In this document: positions 33,055 to 41,208 of the stretch, piece by piece | Layout: each line of letters starts with the position of its first letter | Numbering within the stretch: position 1 is the first letter of the stretch | Assembly: GCA_965218945.1 (NCBI GenBank) | Contig: OZ244718.1 | Coordinates: 1,178,001-1,242,000, forward strand | DNA length: 64,000 nucleotides | DNA from: DAOUJW01 sp965218945 | Lineage (GTDB): Bacteria > Chloroflexota > Dehalococcoidia > Lucifugimonadales > UBA2985 | Reading direction: 5' to 3' | Notes under the pieces: model-generated | Seen by the model: the letters and a program-made list of their open reading frames with translations, nothing else | Told to the model about the DNA's origin: nothing | The model's database searches: none | Program-made: the position numbers and the translations under genes

Positions 33055-33872
33055 TACTCCTCCTCACCCAGTGCTGCGGCCTTCTCGTGGGCCGCGATAA
33101 CGCCGTTGATAATCGCGCTCCTCAGCCCGTCGTCCTCCATCGATAGAAGCGCCTCTGCCGTTGTGCCACCCGGAGATGTGACCATGTTTCGCAGCTCCGC
33201 CGGGTGTCTGCCGGAGCTCTTGGCCAGGGCCGCGCTTCCCAGGACGGTCTGCAGGGCCAGGGTCTGAGCCATATCCCTGGACAGGCCCAGGTACACCCCG
33301 GCGTCTATAAGCGACTCCAGGAAGAGGAAGACGTAGGCTGGCCCGCTGGCGCTGAGGGCCGTGGCCATGTCCAGATACTTCTCCTCCGAGACGTACAACT
33401 CCTCACCCAGGGACCTCAGTATCGTCCGGGCCGCCTCCTCGTGGTGGGTGGTGACCTCCGGCGACGCGGTCCAGACGCTCATCCCCTCCCCCACCTGGGC
33501 CGGCGTGTTGGGCATTACCCGTATGACGGCCTGGTGGTCCAGTCCCCTGGATATGCTCTTCATGGTGGCGCCGGCGACGATGGACAAAGCGGCCTGGGAT
33601 GAATCCAGGCGGCCGCGTAGCTCGCCGAACACGTCTCCCAGCTGCTGGGGCTTCACAGCAAGAACGGCGATGTCTGCCCCCTCTATGGCCTGGATGTTGT
33701 CCGAGGTGGTGTTAACCCCGTACAGCTCGCTGAGGTAGTCCCTGCGACCGCTTACGGGCTCTCCAACGCATATTGCGTCGGGGGCCGCCAGCCCCTTGTC
33801 CAGCACGCCGGACAGGATTGCCTCGGCCATAGTGCCGCCGCCGATGAATGCAAGTGTCAGTTCGTCAGTCAT
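33054..33872 (-). CDS. proC: Pyrroline-5-carboxylate reductase
   Basis: Last step of proline synthesis, NAD(P)H-dependent; 272 aa. It starts with the Rossmann motif TLAFIGGGTMAEAILSG, then VLAVKPQQ, RVMPNTPAQVGEGMSVW, and ALSASGPAYVFLFLESLIDAG, and ends VTSPGGTTAEAL, all family hallmarks. It is coupled to yggT downstream. GAGGACGT precedes the ATG. Confidence 0.95.
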   Translation of the reverse strand: MTDELTLAFIGGGTMAEAILSGVLDKGLAAPDAICVGEPVSGRRDYLSELYGVNTTSDNIQAIEGADIAVLAVKPQQLGDVFGELRGRLDSSQAALSIVAGATMKSISRGLDHQAVIRVMPNTPAQVGEGMSVWTASPEVTTHHEEAARTILRSLGEELYVSEEKYLDMATALSASGPAYVFLFLESLIDAGVYLGLSRDMAQTLALQTVLGSAALAKSSGRHPAELRNMVTSPGGTTAEALLSMEDDGLRSAIINGVIAAHEKAAALGEEE

Positions 33873-33929
33873 ACGTCCTCTTCAGAGTGTCGATTATAGC
33901 GTCTGTACGCGCCATGCCTCGCTCCGCTC

Positions 33930-33962
33930 AAATGGTTCGACAAGCTCACCATGAGCGGTGGG
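33930..33962. repeat. Short interspersed repeat (ggttcgacaagctcaccatgagcgg type)
   Basis: The gap between pdxA and proC carries a sequence of the dispersed type common in bacterial intergenic regions (GTTCGACAAGCTCACCATGA at about 33937-33956). Only this copy was noted in the window. Confidence 0.35.
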
Positions 33963-34005
33963 TCGTCCTGGACCTGTGTTATAGGGATGGCGGGCGTAGC
34001 TGTGC

Positions 34006-35010
34006 CTACTCCCTGGGCAGGCATCCGGTGTTCGCCATGATGGTGGCAACCTCAATTGCGTTCTCCATCCCTCTGGCGCTGGCTATGCCCTTGCCGGCGA
34101 TGTCGAAGGCGGTGCCGTGGTCCACAGACGTCCGTGTGAACGGCAGCCCCAGGTTTATGCTGACGCTCCCCTCGAAGTCCTTCATCTTGATGGGGATGTG
34201 CCCCTGGTCGTGAAAGAGGGCCAGGACGGCGTCGTACCGACCGTCCACAGCCTGGGGGAAGACCGAGTCAGCCGGCACAGGGCCCGTGACGTCGATGCCC
34301 TGCTCGCGGGCGCTCTCCACCGCCGGCGCAATCTCGTCGATCTCCTCACGCCCCAGCAAGCCTCCGTCGCTTCCGTGGGGGTTAAGGGCCGCCACGGCAA
34401 TCCGGGGCGAGTCGAATCCCCAGTCCTTGAAGCAGGTGTGGATGAGTTCCAGCTTGGCCAGCACGTTCTCCTTGGTGACGTAGGCCACCGCCTGCGCCAG
34501 GGACCTGTGGGTTGTCAGGTGCACCACCCTCAGGTTGCCCGCGGCGAGCATTGTGGCTACCTGCTTGGCCTCGCTTAGTTTCTGCAGAAGCTCCATGTGA
34601 CCGATGTCGTTGTAGCCGGCGGCCTGGGCCGCTTCCTTGTTTATGGGAGCCGTGGCCATTGCCTGCACGTCGCCCGACAGGGCCAGCTCCCCAGCTCGCA
34701 GCACCCACTCTACGCAGGCCTTCCCAGCCCCTGCGCTGATATGGCCCGGCACAATGTCCTCCGGCCTCAGGTTGCCCGGGTCGAGTATGGAGATGGCGTT
34801 GTCCGCAGCCTCCGCCGCAGAGGACACGGGCGTTATGTCCAGGGTCAGGCCCAGGTCCACCGCCGTCTTCCGGAGCAATGGAGCGTTTCCTATCACCAGT
34901 GGGTGGCACTCCCGGGTTATCTCTGGGATGGCAAGGGCCTTGGCCACCACCTCCGGGCCGATACCGCACGGGTCTCCCATTGTGATGGCGATGATGGACT
35001 TGCTGCTCAT
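34006..35010 (-). CDS. pdxA: 4-hydroxythreonine-4-phosphate dehydrogenase
   Basis: An NAD-dependent step of DXP-independent-branch pyridoxal phosphate synthesis; 334 aa. The start SIIAITMGDPCGIGPEVVAKAL is the family opening. Metal-ligand histidines are in HMELLQ and VVHLTTHRSLAQ (about residues 140-165) and a third in LFHDQGHIPIK (about residue 270). AALNPHGSDGG and HGTAFDIAG are also conserved. PdxA-like paralogues act in other pathways and cannot be excluded. GGAGAAGTC precedes the ATG. Confidence 0.9.
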   Translation of the reverse strand: MSSKSIIAITMGDPCGIGPEVVAKALAIPEITRECHPLVIGNAPLLRKTAVDLGLTLDITPVSSAAEAADNAISILDPGNLRPEDIVPGHISAGAGKACVEWVLRAGELALSGDVQAMATAPINKEAAQAAGYNDIGHMELLQKLSEAKQVATMLAAGNLRVVHLTTHRSLAQAVAYVTKENVLAKLELIHTCFKDWGFDSPRIAVAALNPHGSDGGLLGREEIDEIAPAVESAREQGIDVTGPVPADSVFPQAVDGRYDAVLALFHDQGHIPIKMKDFEGSVSINLGLPFTRTSVDHGTAFDIAGKGIASARGMENAIEVATIMANTGCLPRE

Positions 35011-35122
35011 ATTTTGACTTCTCCTGTGGTTATCGAAAACGGATGCGTAGCTTCACTTCACGGCTCCCCCGGAGACCATTGAAAGCATTATATTGGGTGT
35101 TCCTCAATGGTACAATAGAATA

Positions 35123-35170
35123 GGCCCCGGGGTATCGGGGCCTTGAGTGCACGCTCTCTCCAGGAGAGCG
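35123..35170. terminator. Two adjacent hairpins in the gap before pdxA
   Basis: Stem GGCCCCG (35123-35129) pairs with CGGGGCC (about 35136-35142). A second stem CGCTCTC...GAGAGCG lies at about 35152-35170. Neither has a T-run, so they may be attenuators or simple structured spacers. The rest of 35011-35268 shows no gene. Confidence 0.35.
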
Positions 35171-35268
35171 CCGTTAGGGATATCTGCAGACGCAGAGCGT
35201 CCTACCCGTCGCGCCGCTCCCGCCGCTTTCCTCGCAGGGCGGCGCGTATTACTCAAATTTGGCCCCAA

Positions 35269-35541
35269 TCAGTAGCCCATGAGGGGTTCCACGTCCCTCA
35301 GCAGGTTGATCAGGGTGTGCTCATACGAAAGGGGCTGTCCCGCCAGTACGAAGTCCACGGGCTGCTCATAGACCGGCCTGCGGTGCTTGAAGGGCTTCAC
35401 GTAGCTCAGTCCCCGGAAATGGCCCTTTACGCTTATCACCCTGGGCCGGGTGCGCCAGTGGCCCTTGACCATGTTCCCCTTGCGGTTGAGGTGTGGCCTG
35501 ACCCATATGGCGTCTACGTCTGGTCGTCCTTCCCTTTGCAT
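35269..35541 (-). CDS. Hypothetical basic protein downstream of nrdJ
   Basis: 90 aa from ATG 35541, chosen because GGAGG lies just before it; a longer frame reaches 35559. The sequence is soluble and basic (WVRPHLNRKGNMVKGHWR, VISVKGHFRG, PFKHRRPVYEQP), with regularly spaced Gly and His. No family is recognised. It is 65 bases after nrdJ on the same strand and may be co-transcribed. Confidence 0.55.
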   Translation of the reverse strand: MQREGRPDVDAIWVRPHLNRKGNMVKGHWRTRPRVISVKGHFRGLSYVKPFKHRRPVYEQPVDFVLAGQPLSYEHTLINLLRDVEPLMGY

Positions 35542-35606
35542 GTCTGGTAAGCCTCCCAAATTTGTGAGAATTGGCTAGGCGAACTCCGCGAATTCAGGCG
35601 TAATAC

Positions 35607-38123
35607 TTACCCGCACTTCTCGTAGCCGCAGCTGGGGCATCTCTCGCAGCCCTCCTGGTGGACCAGGAAGCCGTAGCAGTCGGGGCATTGGTCCCGCCTG
35701 CCGTTGCCGTTGGCCTCCGTCTTCAGGAACAGCTCCTGCTGAACCGCAATGGCGCTGGCGCTTTTGGGCTGCTGCGGCGCCTGGGTCTGGGTCTCCGGAG
35801 CATCGGACTGGCGACTGAGGGCCAGCGCCATTGCATCCGGGGCGGAGCGCACCATCGTGCCCTCGTCCCAAGCTGGGCAGCATGTGATGCCCCTCAGTTG
35901 CTCCACTATCTGCTCCTTTGCGATGCCGGAGCGCAGAGCCAGGGACGCCAGGCGGGATATGGCCTCCAGCTGCGCCGAATCGCAGCCCCCGGCCTTACCC
36001 AGGGTGGAGAACACCTCGAAGGGGTTACCGTCGTAGTAGGTGATGTTGACGTACATATTGCCGTGGCCGGTCCGCACCCTCTCGGTTACGCCCTGTACGC
36101 TCCTGGGTCTGTCCATGGTCACGCGGGGCCTTATCGCCATGGCCATCTGGGTGTCCTCCGCCAGGTCGGCCTCTCCCCTGCCGGCCACTCCGGACGTGAG
36201 AACCTCCGCCTCGCGGCTGCCTGCGCGGTAGACCGTAATGCCCTTGCAGCCCAGCTTCCACGCCAGGAGATACGCAGTCCGCACGTCATCCCTTGTGGCG
36301 GAGTTGGGGAAGTTGATGGTCTTGGATATGGCGGCGTCCACGCTCTCCTGGAAGGCTGCCTGCATCCGCACGTGGTCCTGTGGCGATATGTCCGCCGCGG
36401 TCACAAAGACCTCTCTCACCCACTCCGGGACGTCGTCCTCCCTGTCCTGGATGGAGCCGCCGTTGGCCAGGAACTCCATAAGGTCTTCGCTGTAGAAGTC
36501 GTCCTGGCGCGCCACCTGCTCGAAGTTGGCGTCGATGTAAAGCAGGCTCTGGCCCTCCAGGATGTTGTGCTTGTGGTAGCAGAGGGAGAAGAGAGGCTCT
36601 ATACCGCTGGAGCAGCCGGCAATCATGGATATGGTGCCCGTAGGGGCCACTGTGAGGCGGCAGGCGTTGCGCATCGGGCGGCCCTGCTTCTGGTAGGTGC
36701 TTCCCTCGTAGGCGGGGAAGACGCCGCGCTCTTTCGCCAGCTCCTCCGAGGTGTTGTCCGACTCCTCCCGGACGAACTTCATAAGGCTACGCCCCAGGTT
36801 AAGGCCCTCCTGGGAGTTGTACGGTATGCCCAGCATCACCAGCATGTCGGCAAAGCCCATCACGCCCAGGCCGATCTTGCGAGTCAGCTTGGTCATGCGC
36901 TCAATCTCCGGGACGGAGTAGCCGTTGGCGTCGATGACGTTGTCCAGGAAACGTGTGGCGATACGCACGGCCTCTCTCAGGCCATCCCAGTCCACCATGG
37001 GCTGGCGGTCGTTGTCCACCACGAACTTGGCGAGGTTGATGGATCCCAGGTTGCAGGACTCGTACGGCAGCAGGGGCTGCTCTCCGCACGGGTTTGTAGC
37101 GGTCATGCGGCCTACGTGGAGTGTGGGGTTGTCGCGGTTGACCTCGTCCAGGAAAATTGTGCCGGGCTCGCCGTTGAGCCACGCCCCTTCGATAATCCTG
37201 GTGAAGACGTCCGCGGCGTTAGTCTTGCCCACCACCTGGCCGGTGCGCGGGTCTCGAAGCTCGTAGTCCTCGCCCCTTTCCACCGCTTGCATGAACTCCT
37301 CGCTGGCTCCCACGGATATGTTGAAGTTGTGAATCTGCCCCTCGGTGGTCTTGCAGGTGATGAAATCCATGATGTCCGGGTGATGTACGTCCATCACCGC
37401 CATGTTGGCGCCGTCGCGCTTCCCTCCCTGGGTCACCAGCGTTGAGACTGAGGAGAGGTGGCGAAGCACCGCCACGGGGCCGCAGGCCCTCCCGTGAGTG
37501 GTGGATATGGGCGCGCCCTTGGGCCGGATGTTGGAGAGTGCGAAGCCCGTGCCTCCCCCAAATTTCTGCACCAGGGCGGCCTCCTTGGCCGTCTCCATTA
37601 TTCCTTCCATGCTGTCTTCCAGCCCTATGACGAAGCAGGCGGACAGCGTTCCCGCTCCCGTGCCGGCGTTCATAAGCGTGGGTGAATTGGGGACGAACTC
37701 CATGCGGGCCATTGGCTCGTAGAAGGCCTCCTCCCAGTGGGCCACGTCAGCCTTGGAGTTGTAGAGAAGCTCCGCTTCTGCGATGGCTCTGGCGACCCTC
37801 CGAAACATCTGGGCCGGGTTCTCGATGACCTCGCCATCATCGTTCTTGCGGAGGTAGCGCTTCTCCAGAACAACCATGGCGTTCTCCGAGATGACGGGCA
37901 TAGTCCCCTTGACCTCAATGGCCTCCGCGCTGTCTTTTGGTGTTTTGGTTTGCTTATCGGAGCCGCCGTTGCCGTTGGGCTTGGTCAGGTTCTCGGCTAT
38001 CTGCTGGGCCACCGAGGGGTCGGTGACCCCGGCAGCCTTCACGGCAGCCAGGACGTCCTCAGCTGCGATGGTCGGCTCGTTGCCGGTGGTATCCTTGCTA
38101 TCCGCTTCTCCTGCGATGGTCAT
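35607..38123 (-). CDS. nrdJ: Ribonucleoside-diphosphate reductase, adenosylcobalamin-dependent (class II)
   Basis: Reduces ribonucleotides to deoxyribonucleotides using coenzyme B12; about 838 aa from ATG 38123 (GGGAGG upstream; a longer frame reaches 38159). It has the thiol Cys in TLSACFVIGLEDSMEGI, the core NPCGEQPLLPYESCNLGSINL segment with active-site Cys, APTGTISMIAGCSSGIEP, and a C-terminal zinc-ribbon (CPDCYG...CERCPSCGYEKCG) whose cysteines can re-reduce the active site. The N-terminal lead (about 1-60) is Ser/Gly/Asn-rich and variable. nrdR lies directly upstream. Confidence 0.94.
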   Translation of the reverse strand: MTIAGEADSKDTTGNEPTIAAEDVLAAVKAAGVTDPSVAQQIAENLTKPNGNGGSDKQTKTPKDSAEAIEVKGTMPVISENAMVVLEKRYLRKNDDGEVIENPAQMFRRVARAIAEAELLYNSKADVAHWEEAFYEPMARMEFVPNSPTLMNAGTGAGTLSACFVIGLEDSMEGIMETAKEAALVQKFGGGTGFALSNIRPKGAPISTTHGRACGPVAVLRHLSSVSTLVTQGGKRDGANMAVMDVHHPDIMDFITCKTTEGQIHNFNISVGASEEFMQAVERGEDYELRDPRTGQVVGKTNAADVFTRIIEGAWLNGEPGTIFLDEVNRDNPTLHVGRMTATNPCGEQPLLPYESCNLGSINLAKFVVDNDRQPMVDWDGLREAVRIATRFLDNVIDANGYSVPEIERMTKLTRKIGLGVMGFADMLVMLGIPYNSQEGLNLGRSLMKFVREESDNTSEELAKERGVFPAYEGSTYQKQGRPMRNACRLTVAPTGTISMIAGCSSGIEPLFSLCYHKHNILEGQSLLYIDANFEQVARQDDFYSEDLMEFLANGGSIQDREDDVPEWVREVFVTAADISPQDHVRMQAAFQESVDAAISKTINFPNSATRDDVRTAYLLAWKLGCKGITVYRAGSREAEVLTSGVAGRGEADLAEDTQMAMAIRPRVTMDRPRSVQGVTERVRTGHGNMYVNITYYDGNPFEVFSTLGKAGGCDSAQLEAISRLASLALRSGIAKEQIVEQLRGITCCPAWDEGTMVRSAPDAMALALSRQSDAPETQTQAPQQPKSASAIAVQQELFLKTEANGNGRRDQCPDCYGFLVHQEGCERCPSCGYEKCG

Positions 38124-38191
38124 TGGTCCGTCCTCCCTTTGTTGTGGTCTATGGGTCAAGCCCTCGGATATGTGTTTGGCGTCGGTTGTGA

Positions 38192-38773
38192 CTACGATGT
38201 CGGCGGCGTCTCGCCTCCCAGATCCATTGGCATACCGGGAGTGGCCCGTGGACGCCTGCCGCGACGCCGGCGGGCCGGCGGGTCTTCAGGAATCAGGGGC
38301 AGCTGCGGGCTGGGAACCTCCCGCTCCAGGGCATCCTGCAGCGCCTCCACCTCCTGCTTGAAGCTCTCGATGTCGGCGAAGTCCCGGTACACGCTGGCGA
38401 ATCGCATGTAGGCAACCCGGTCCATGGTCCGGAGCCGCTCCATGACCATCTCTCCGATGTGGGAGCTTGGGATCTCCGCCCTGCCCAACTGCTGAAGGTC
38501 CGCCTCAATCTCATCCACCAACTTTTCGATGCGGCCAGTGGGGAGGGGCCGTTTGACGCACGCCTTGAGGATGCTGCTGATCAGCTTGTCCCGGTTGAAC
38601 TCCTCCCTACGCGTATCCCGCTTGGCCACCATGAGGGCCGTGGTCTGGATGCGCTCGTAGGTGGTGTAGCGGAGGCCGCACTGCATACACTCCCGGCGAC
38701 GGCGTACGCCCTCCGTGGAGTTCCGCGAGTCGATGACCTTTGATTCCGGGTGATTGCAGTATGGACAGCGCAT
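38192..38773 (-). CDS. nrdR: Transcriptional repressor NrdR
   Basis: ATP/dATP-sensing repressor of ribonucleotide reductase genes; 193 aa. The zinc ribbon is MRCPYCNHPESKVIDSR...CMQCGLRYTTYE, followed by the ATP-cone (LMVAKRDTRREEFNRDKL, VDEIEADLQQLG, EMVMERLRTMDRVAYMRFASVYRDF). A proline/arginine-rich tail of about 35 residues (PARRRRGRRPRATPG) is longer than in most NrdRs. An NrdR box lies about 55 bases upstream. nrdJ follows 68 bases later. Confidence 0.95.
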   Translation of the reverse strand: MRCPYCNHPESKVIDSRNSTEGVRRRRECMQCGLRYTTYERIQTTALMVAKRDTRREEFNRDKLISSILKACVKRPLPTGRIEKLVDEIEADLQQLGRAEIPSSHIGEMVMERLRTMDRVAYMRFASVYRDFADIESFKQEVEALQDALEREVPSPQLPLIPEDPPARRRRGRRPRATPGMPMDLGGETPPTS

Positions 38774-38828
38774 TGGACTCTATTCTCAAGTTTAAGGTCT
38801 AAGAGTATTAGGTTTTGATAGAACAAAA

Positions 38829-38844
38829 ACACAATATAGTGTGT
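38829..38844. promoter_or_regulatory. NrdR box
   Basis: ACACAATATAGTGTGT matches the known NrdR box consensus acaCwAtATaTwGtgt at 15 of 16 positions and is centred about 60 bases upstream of nrdR. NrdR boxes usually occur in pairs; a second one was looked for and only weak matches were seen. It suggests autoregulation of nrdR-nrdJ. The rest of 38774-39075 is AT-rich and holds no gene. Confidence 0.75.
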
Positions 38845-39075
38845 CTGCCAATCCAAGCATGACAACATAGGGATTATATGCACTAAGCCCACGGGTTTCA
38901 ATAGCCTCATTTAGGAATTTGGAACATTATGTGGCACATTGTCGGCCGTCCACTACCTGTAGGTGTCAGTGCTCGTTAGCAATCGCCATTTCGGGTTGGG
39001 CCTGTGCCGGCGCGGTTTACAATGGGAAGACAGGCGGAGCCCACGAGGTGCGTACCCGGATTAGGTCTGCCCGGA

Positions 39076-40629
39076 CTACTGGGGGGATTGGGAAATGCCC
39101 GCCGAGGGGTCTTTCAGCAGGCGGCTGGCCAAGTCGAGGGCCTCTTCGCGGGTGGAGATCTCCCCTGCTCCCTGCGCCTCCATGAGGGCCTCCAGAAGGC
39201 GTCCCAAGGCGGGCCCGGGGGCTATGCCCAGTGTCTCCATGAGCAGGTGGCCGTCCACAAGCCTGGGCTTGCTTTGGAGGTCGTCGCGCTCTCTGAGACC
39301 CTGGTGGAGAATGTGGCCTATGAGTTGGCAGTGGCCCTGCCAGTCGTCCTTATCAACAATCCGGGGGCCTTTGGCCGACATGTAGTCAGCCATGTTCAGA
39401 TAGAGCGTGTCTATGGCCGCGCTGTCAAGGTCACGGAAGAAGCGATATATGGCTCGTTGGGTCGGCATTTCAACGCCCTGCCGCATCTGCGTGGGACGCA
39501 GGTGGTGCTTCACCATAGTGCTCACCAGGTGAGTAGCGCGGCTGCTCATGCGCAGGCGGCGAAGGACCGTATCGCACACCTCTGCGCCCTGCACGTCGTG
39601 GCCTATGAACCGGATGCGTCCCGTTGGCTCAATGGTCTTGGTGGCAGGCTTGGATATGTCGTGCAGGAGGCATCCCAGCTTTAGGATGGTGCGGCGCGTG
39701 TGGCCGTCGCTGATCTCTTCATCGAAGTAGGTGTCCAGAGAGGCGTGCCAGGGAACGCAGGCGAGGACCTCGTTGTCCGCTATAGCGCCTCGGTCGGTGA
39801 CCTGCTCCAGCGCCCCCGGAGCCTCTACACAGTGGTAGAAGACGTTCCAGTAGTGCTCCTTGGGCTGCTCCACATCTCTGGCTTCCTCCAGCTCGGGAAT
39901 GAGCAGGCAGAGCAACCCCAGGTCGTCCATGAGGCGCAGGTGACGAGACGCCCCGGGCTCGGCCAGGGTCTTGAGTAGCTCGTCCCGCAGGCGCTCGGGG
40001 GCTACGGTGGTCAGCAGGTGGGCGTCCCTACGGATGAGTTGGACAGCGTTGTCGTCCAGGGAGAAGCCAAGCTGGGCGGCCAGGCGTACGCCACGAAGCA
40101 GCCGAACGGGGTCGTCCTGGAAGACGCGGTCGGAAGCAGGTCTGATGGTGGCCGCAGCCAGGTCTGCCAGGCCGCCGAGGGGGTCTATCAGCCTGTCTGA
40201 GGGCGATTCCGCCAAGGCGTTGTCCAGTGGAAGAGCCAGGGCATCGATGGTGAAATCCCTGCGGGCCAGGTCCCGGGTAATTTCCTCTTCGCAGGACGTC
40301 AGGTCCACGTGGATTCTGGCGGTCGGTCCGCCTCCGGCGCTCCACCGTTCGGGCAGCACCACCCTTGCCGTTGCGTGGGTCTCGTTCAGGGAGACGAAGC
40401 TGCCGCCCGTTACGGCTGCCAGCTCTCGCCCCAGCGATATTACATCACCGCTAACGGCTATGTCGATGTCGCCGGGTTGCCGCCCCAGGAGTGCGTCTCT
40501 GAGCGTCCCCCCTACCAGATGCGCCGTCGCGGAGCGGCCCGCGAAGAACTCCGCTAGGATGCGGAGCAGGGGCAGAGTCTCAGCGGACACCGGGGAGCCG
40601 GTGATTCTTGCGGGGCTGTGTGGGTTCAA
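39076..40629 (-). CDS. cca: CCA tRNA nucleotidyltransferase / poly(A) polymerase family with HD domain
   Basis: Adds or repairs the tRNA 3' CCA, or acts as a poly(A) polymerase; 517 aa. The nucleotidyltransferase core is HLVGGTLRDALLGRQPGDIDIAV, with DFTIDALAL and DPVRLLRGVRLAAQLGF. An HD phosphohydrolase domain follows at about 315-420 (CLLHDISKPATK...GHDVQGA). Which activity it has cannot be told by eye, and split A- and CC-adding enzymes exist. It is 17 bases after def on the same strand. Confidence 0.88.
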   Translation of the reverse strand: MNPHSPARITGSPVSAETLPLLRILAEFFAGRSATAHLVGGTLRDALLGRQPGDIDIAVSGDVISLGRELAAVTGGSFVSLNETHATARVVLPERWSAGGGPTARIHVDLTSCEEEITRDLARRDFTIDALALPLDNALAESPSDRLIDPLGGLADLAAATIRPASDRVFQDDPVRLLRGVRLAAQLGFSLDDNAVQLIRRDAHLLTTVAPERLRDELLKTLAEPGASRHLRLMDDLGLLCLLIPELEEARDVEQPKEHYWNVFYHCVEAPGALEQVTDRGAIADNEVLACVPWHASLDTYFDEEISDGHTRRTILKLGCLLHDISKPATKTIEPTGRIRFIGHDVQGAEVCDTVLRRLRMSSRATHLVSTMVKHHLRPTQMRQGVEMPTQRAIYRFFRDLDSAAIDTLYLNMADYMSAKGPRIVDKDDWQGHCQLIGHILHQGLRERDDLQSKPRLVDGHLLMETLGIAPGPALGRLLEALMEAQGAGEISTREEALDLASRLLKDPSAGISQSPQ

Positions 40630-40646
40630 ATCGCTTCGGTCCGGGA

Positions 40647-41129
40647 TCAGGCCTCTTGCGGCTCCAGCTTCCAGAGCTTGTCAGAGCTTTCCAAGTGGTC
40701 GATGTAGAGCGTCCCGTTGATGTGGTCCGTCTCGTGCTCCAGGGCCTGCGCTAAGAGCCCATCGGCCTTGATTCGCACCGTGTTGCCGTCCCGGTCCAGC
40801 GCTCGTACCCGCACCTTCAGGGAGCGCGTCAGCTCGCCTCGGTAGCCCGGGATGCTGAGGCAGCCCTCCTCTACCAACCTCTCCCCTTCCCGGCGTGTTA
40901 TCTCCGGGTTGATGAGCACCAGCACCTCTTCCTCCTCCGGTATCTCGATTACGACGATCCTTTGGAGCACGCCCACCTGGTTGGCCGCCAGGCCTACGCC
41001 CGAAGCAGCCCTCATTGTGTCTATCATGTCGTCGATGAGCTTCTGAAGTGCGTCGTCAATCTTGGTGACCCGTCTCGCCTTCTGTCTCAAGACGGGGTCC
41101 GGCAGTGTGCGAAGATTCAATACAGTCAA
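40647..41129 (-). CDS. def: Peptide deformylase
   Basis: Removes the formyl group from nascent N-formyl-Met; 160 aa. Motif 1 GVGLAANQVG, motif 2 EEGCLSIPG (zinc Cys) and motif 3 QALEHETDHINGTLY (HExxH) are complete. TTG start at 41129, with GGAGGCGG upstream. It lies between priA and cca on the same strand, a common neighbourhood. Confidence 0.96.
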   Translation of the reverse strand: MTVLNLRTLPDPVLRQKARRVTKIDDALQKLIDDMIDTMRAASGVGLAANQVGVLQRIVVIEIPEEEEVLVLINPEITRREGERLVEEGCLSIPGYRGELTRSLKVRVRALDRDGNTVRIKADGLLAQALEHETDHINGTLYIDHLESSDKLWKLEPQEA

Positions 41130-41208
41130 GGGCCGCCTCCTGGCAAATTATCACTCCTCAAGCCAATTATAGTTGCGGGTAGAGCGCGTGTAAATCCAAA
41201 GTTCTGCT

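Noticed and set aside
35658..37445. Nearly 600-codon plus-strand frame opposite nrdJ
   Set aside because: Shadow of nrdJ codon bias; the translation shows no family features.
38124..38191. Cobalamin riboswitch ahead of nrdJ
   Set aside because: The 68-base space is too short and shows no B12-box; control by NrdR is better supported.
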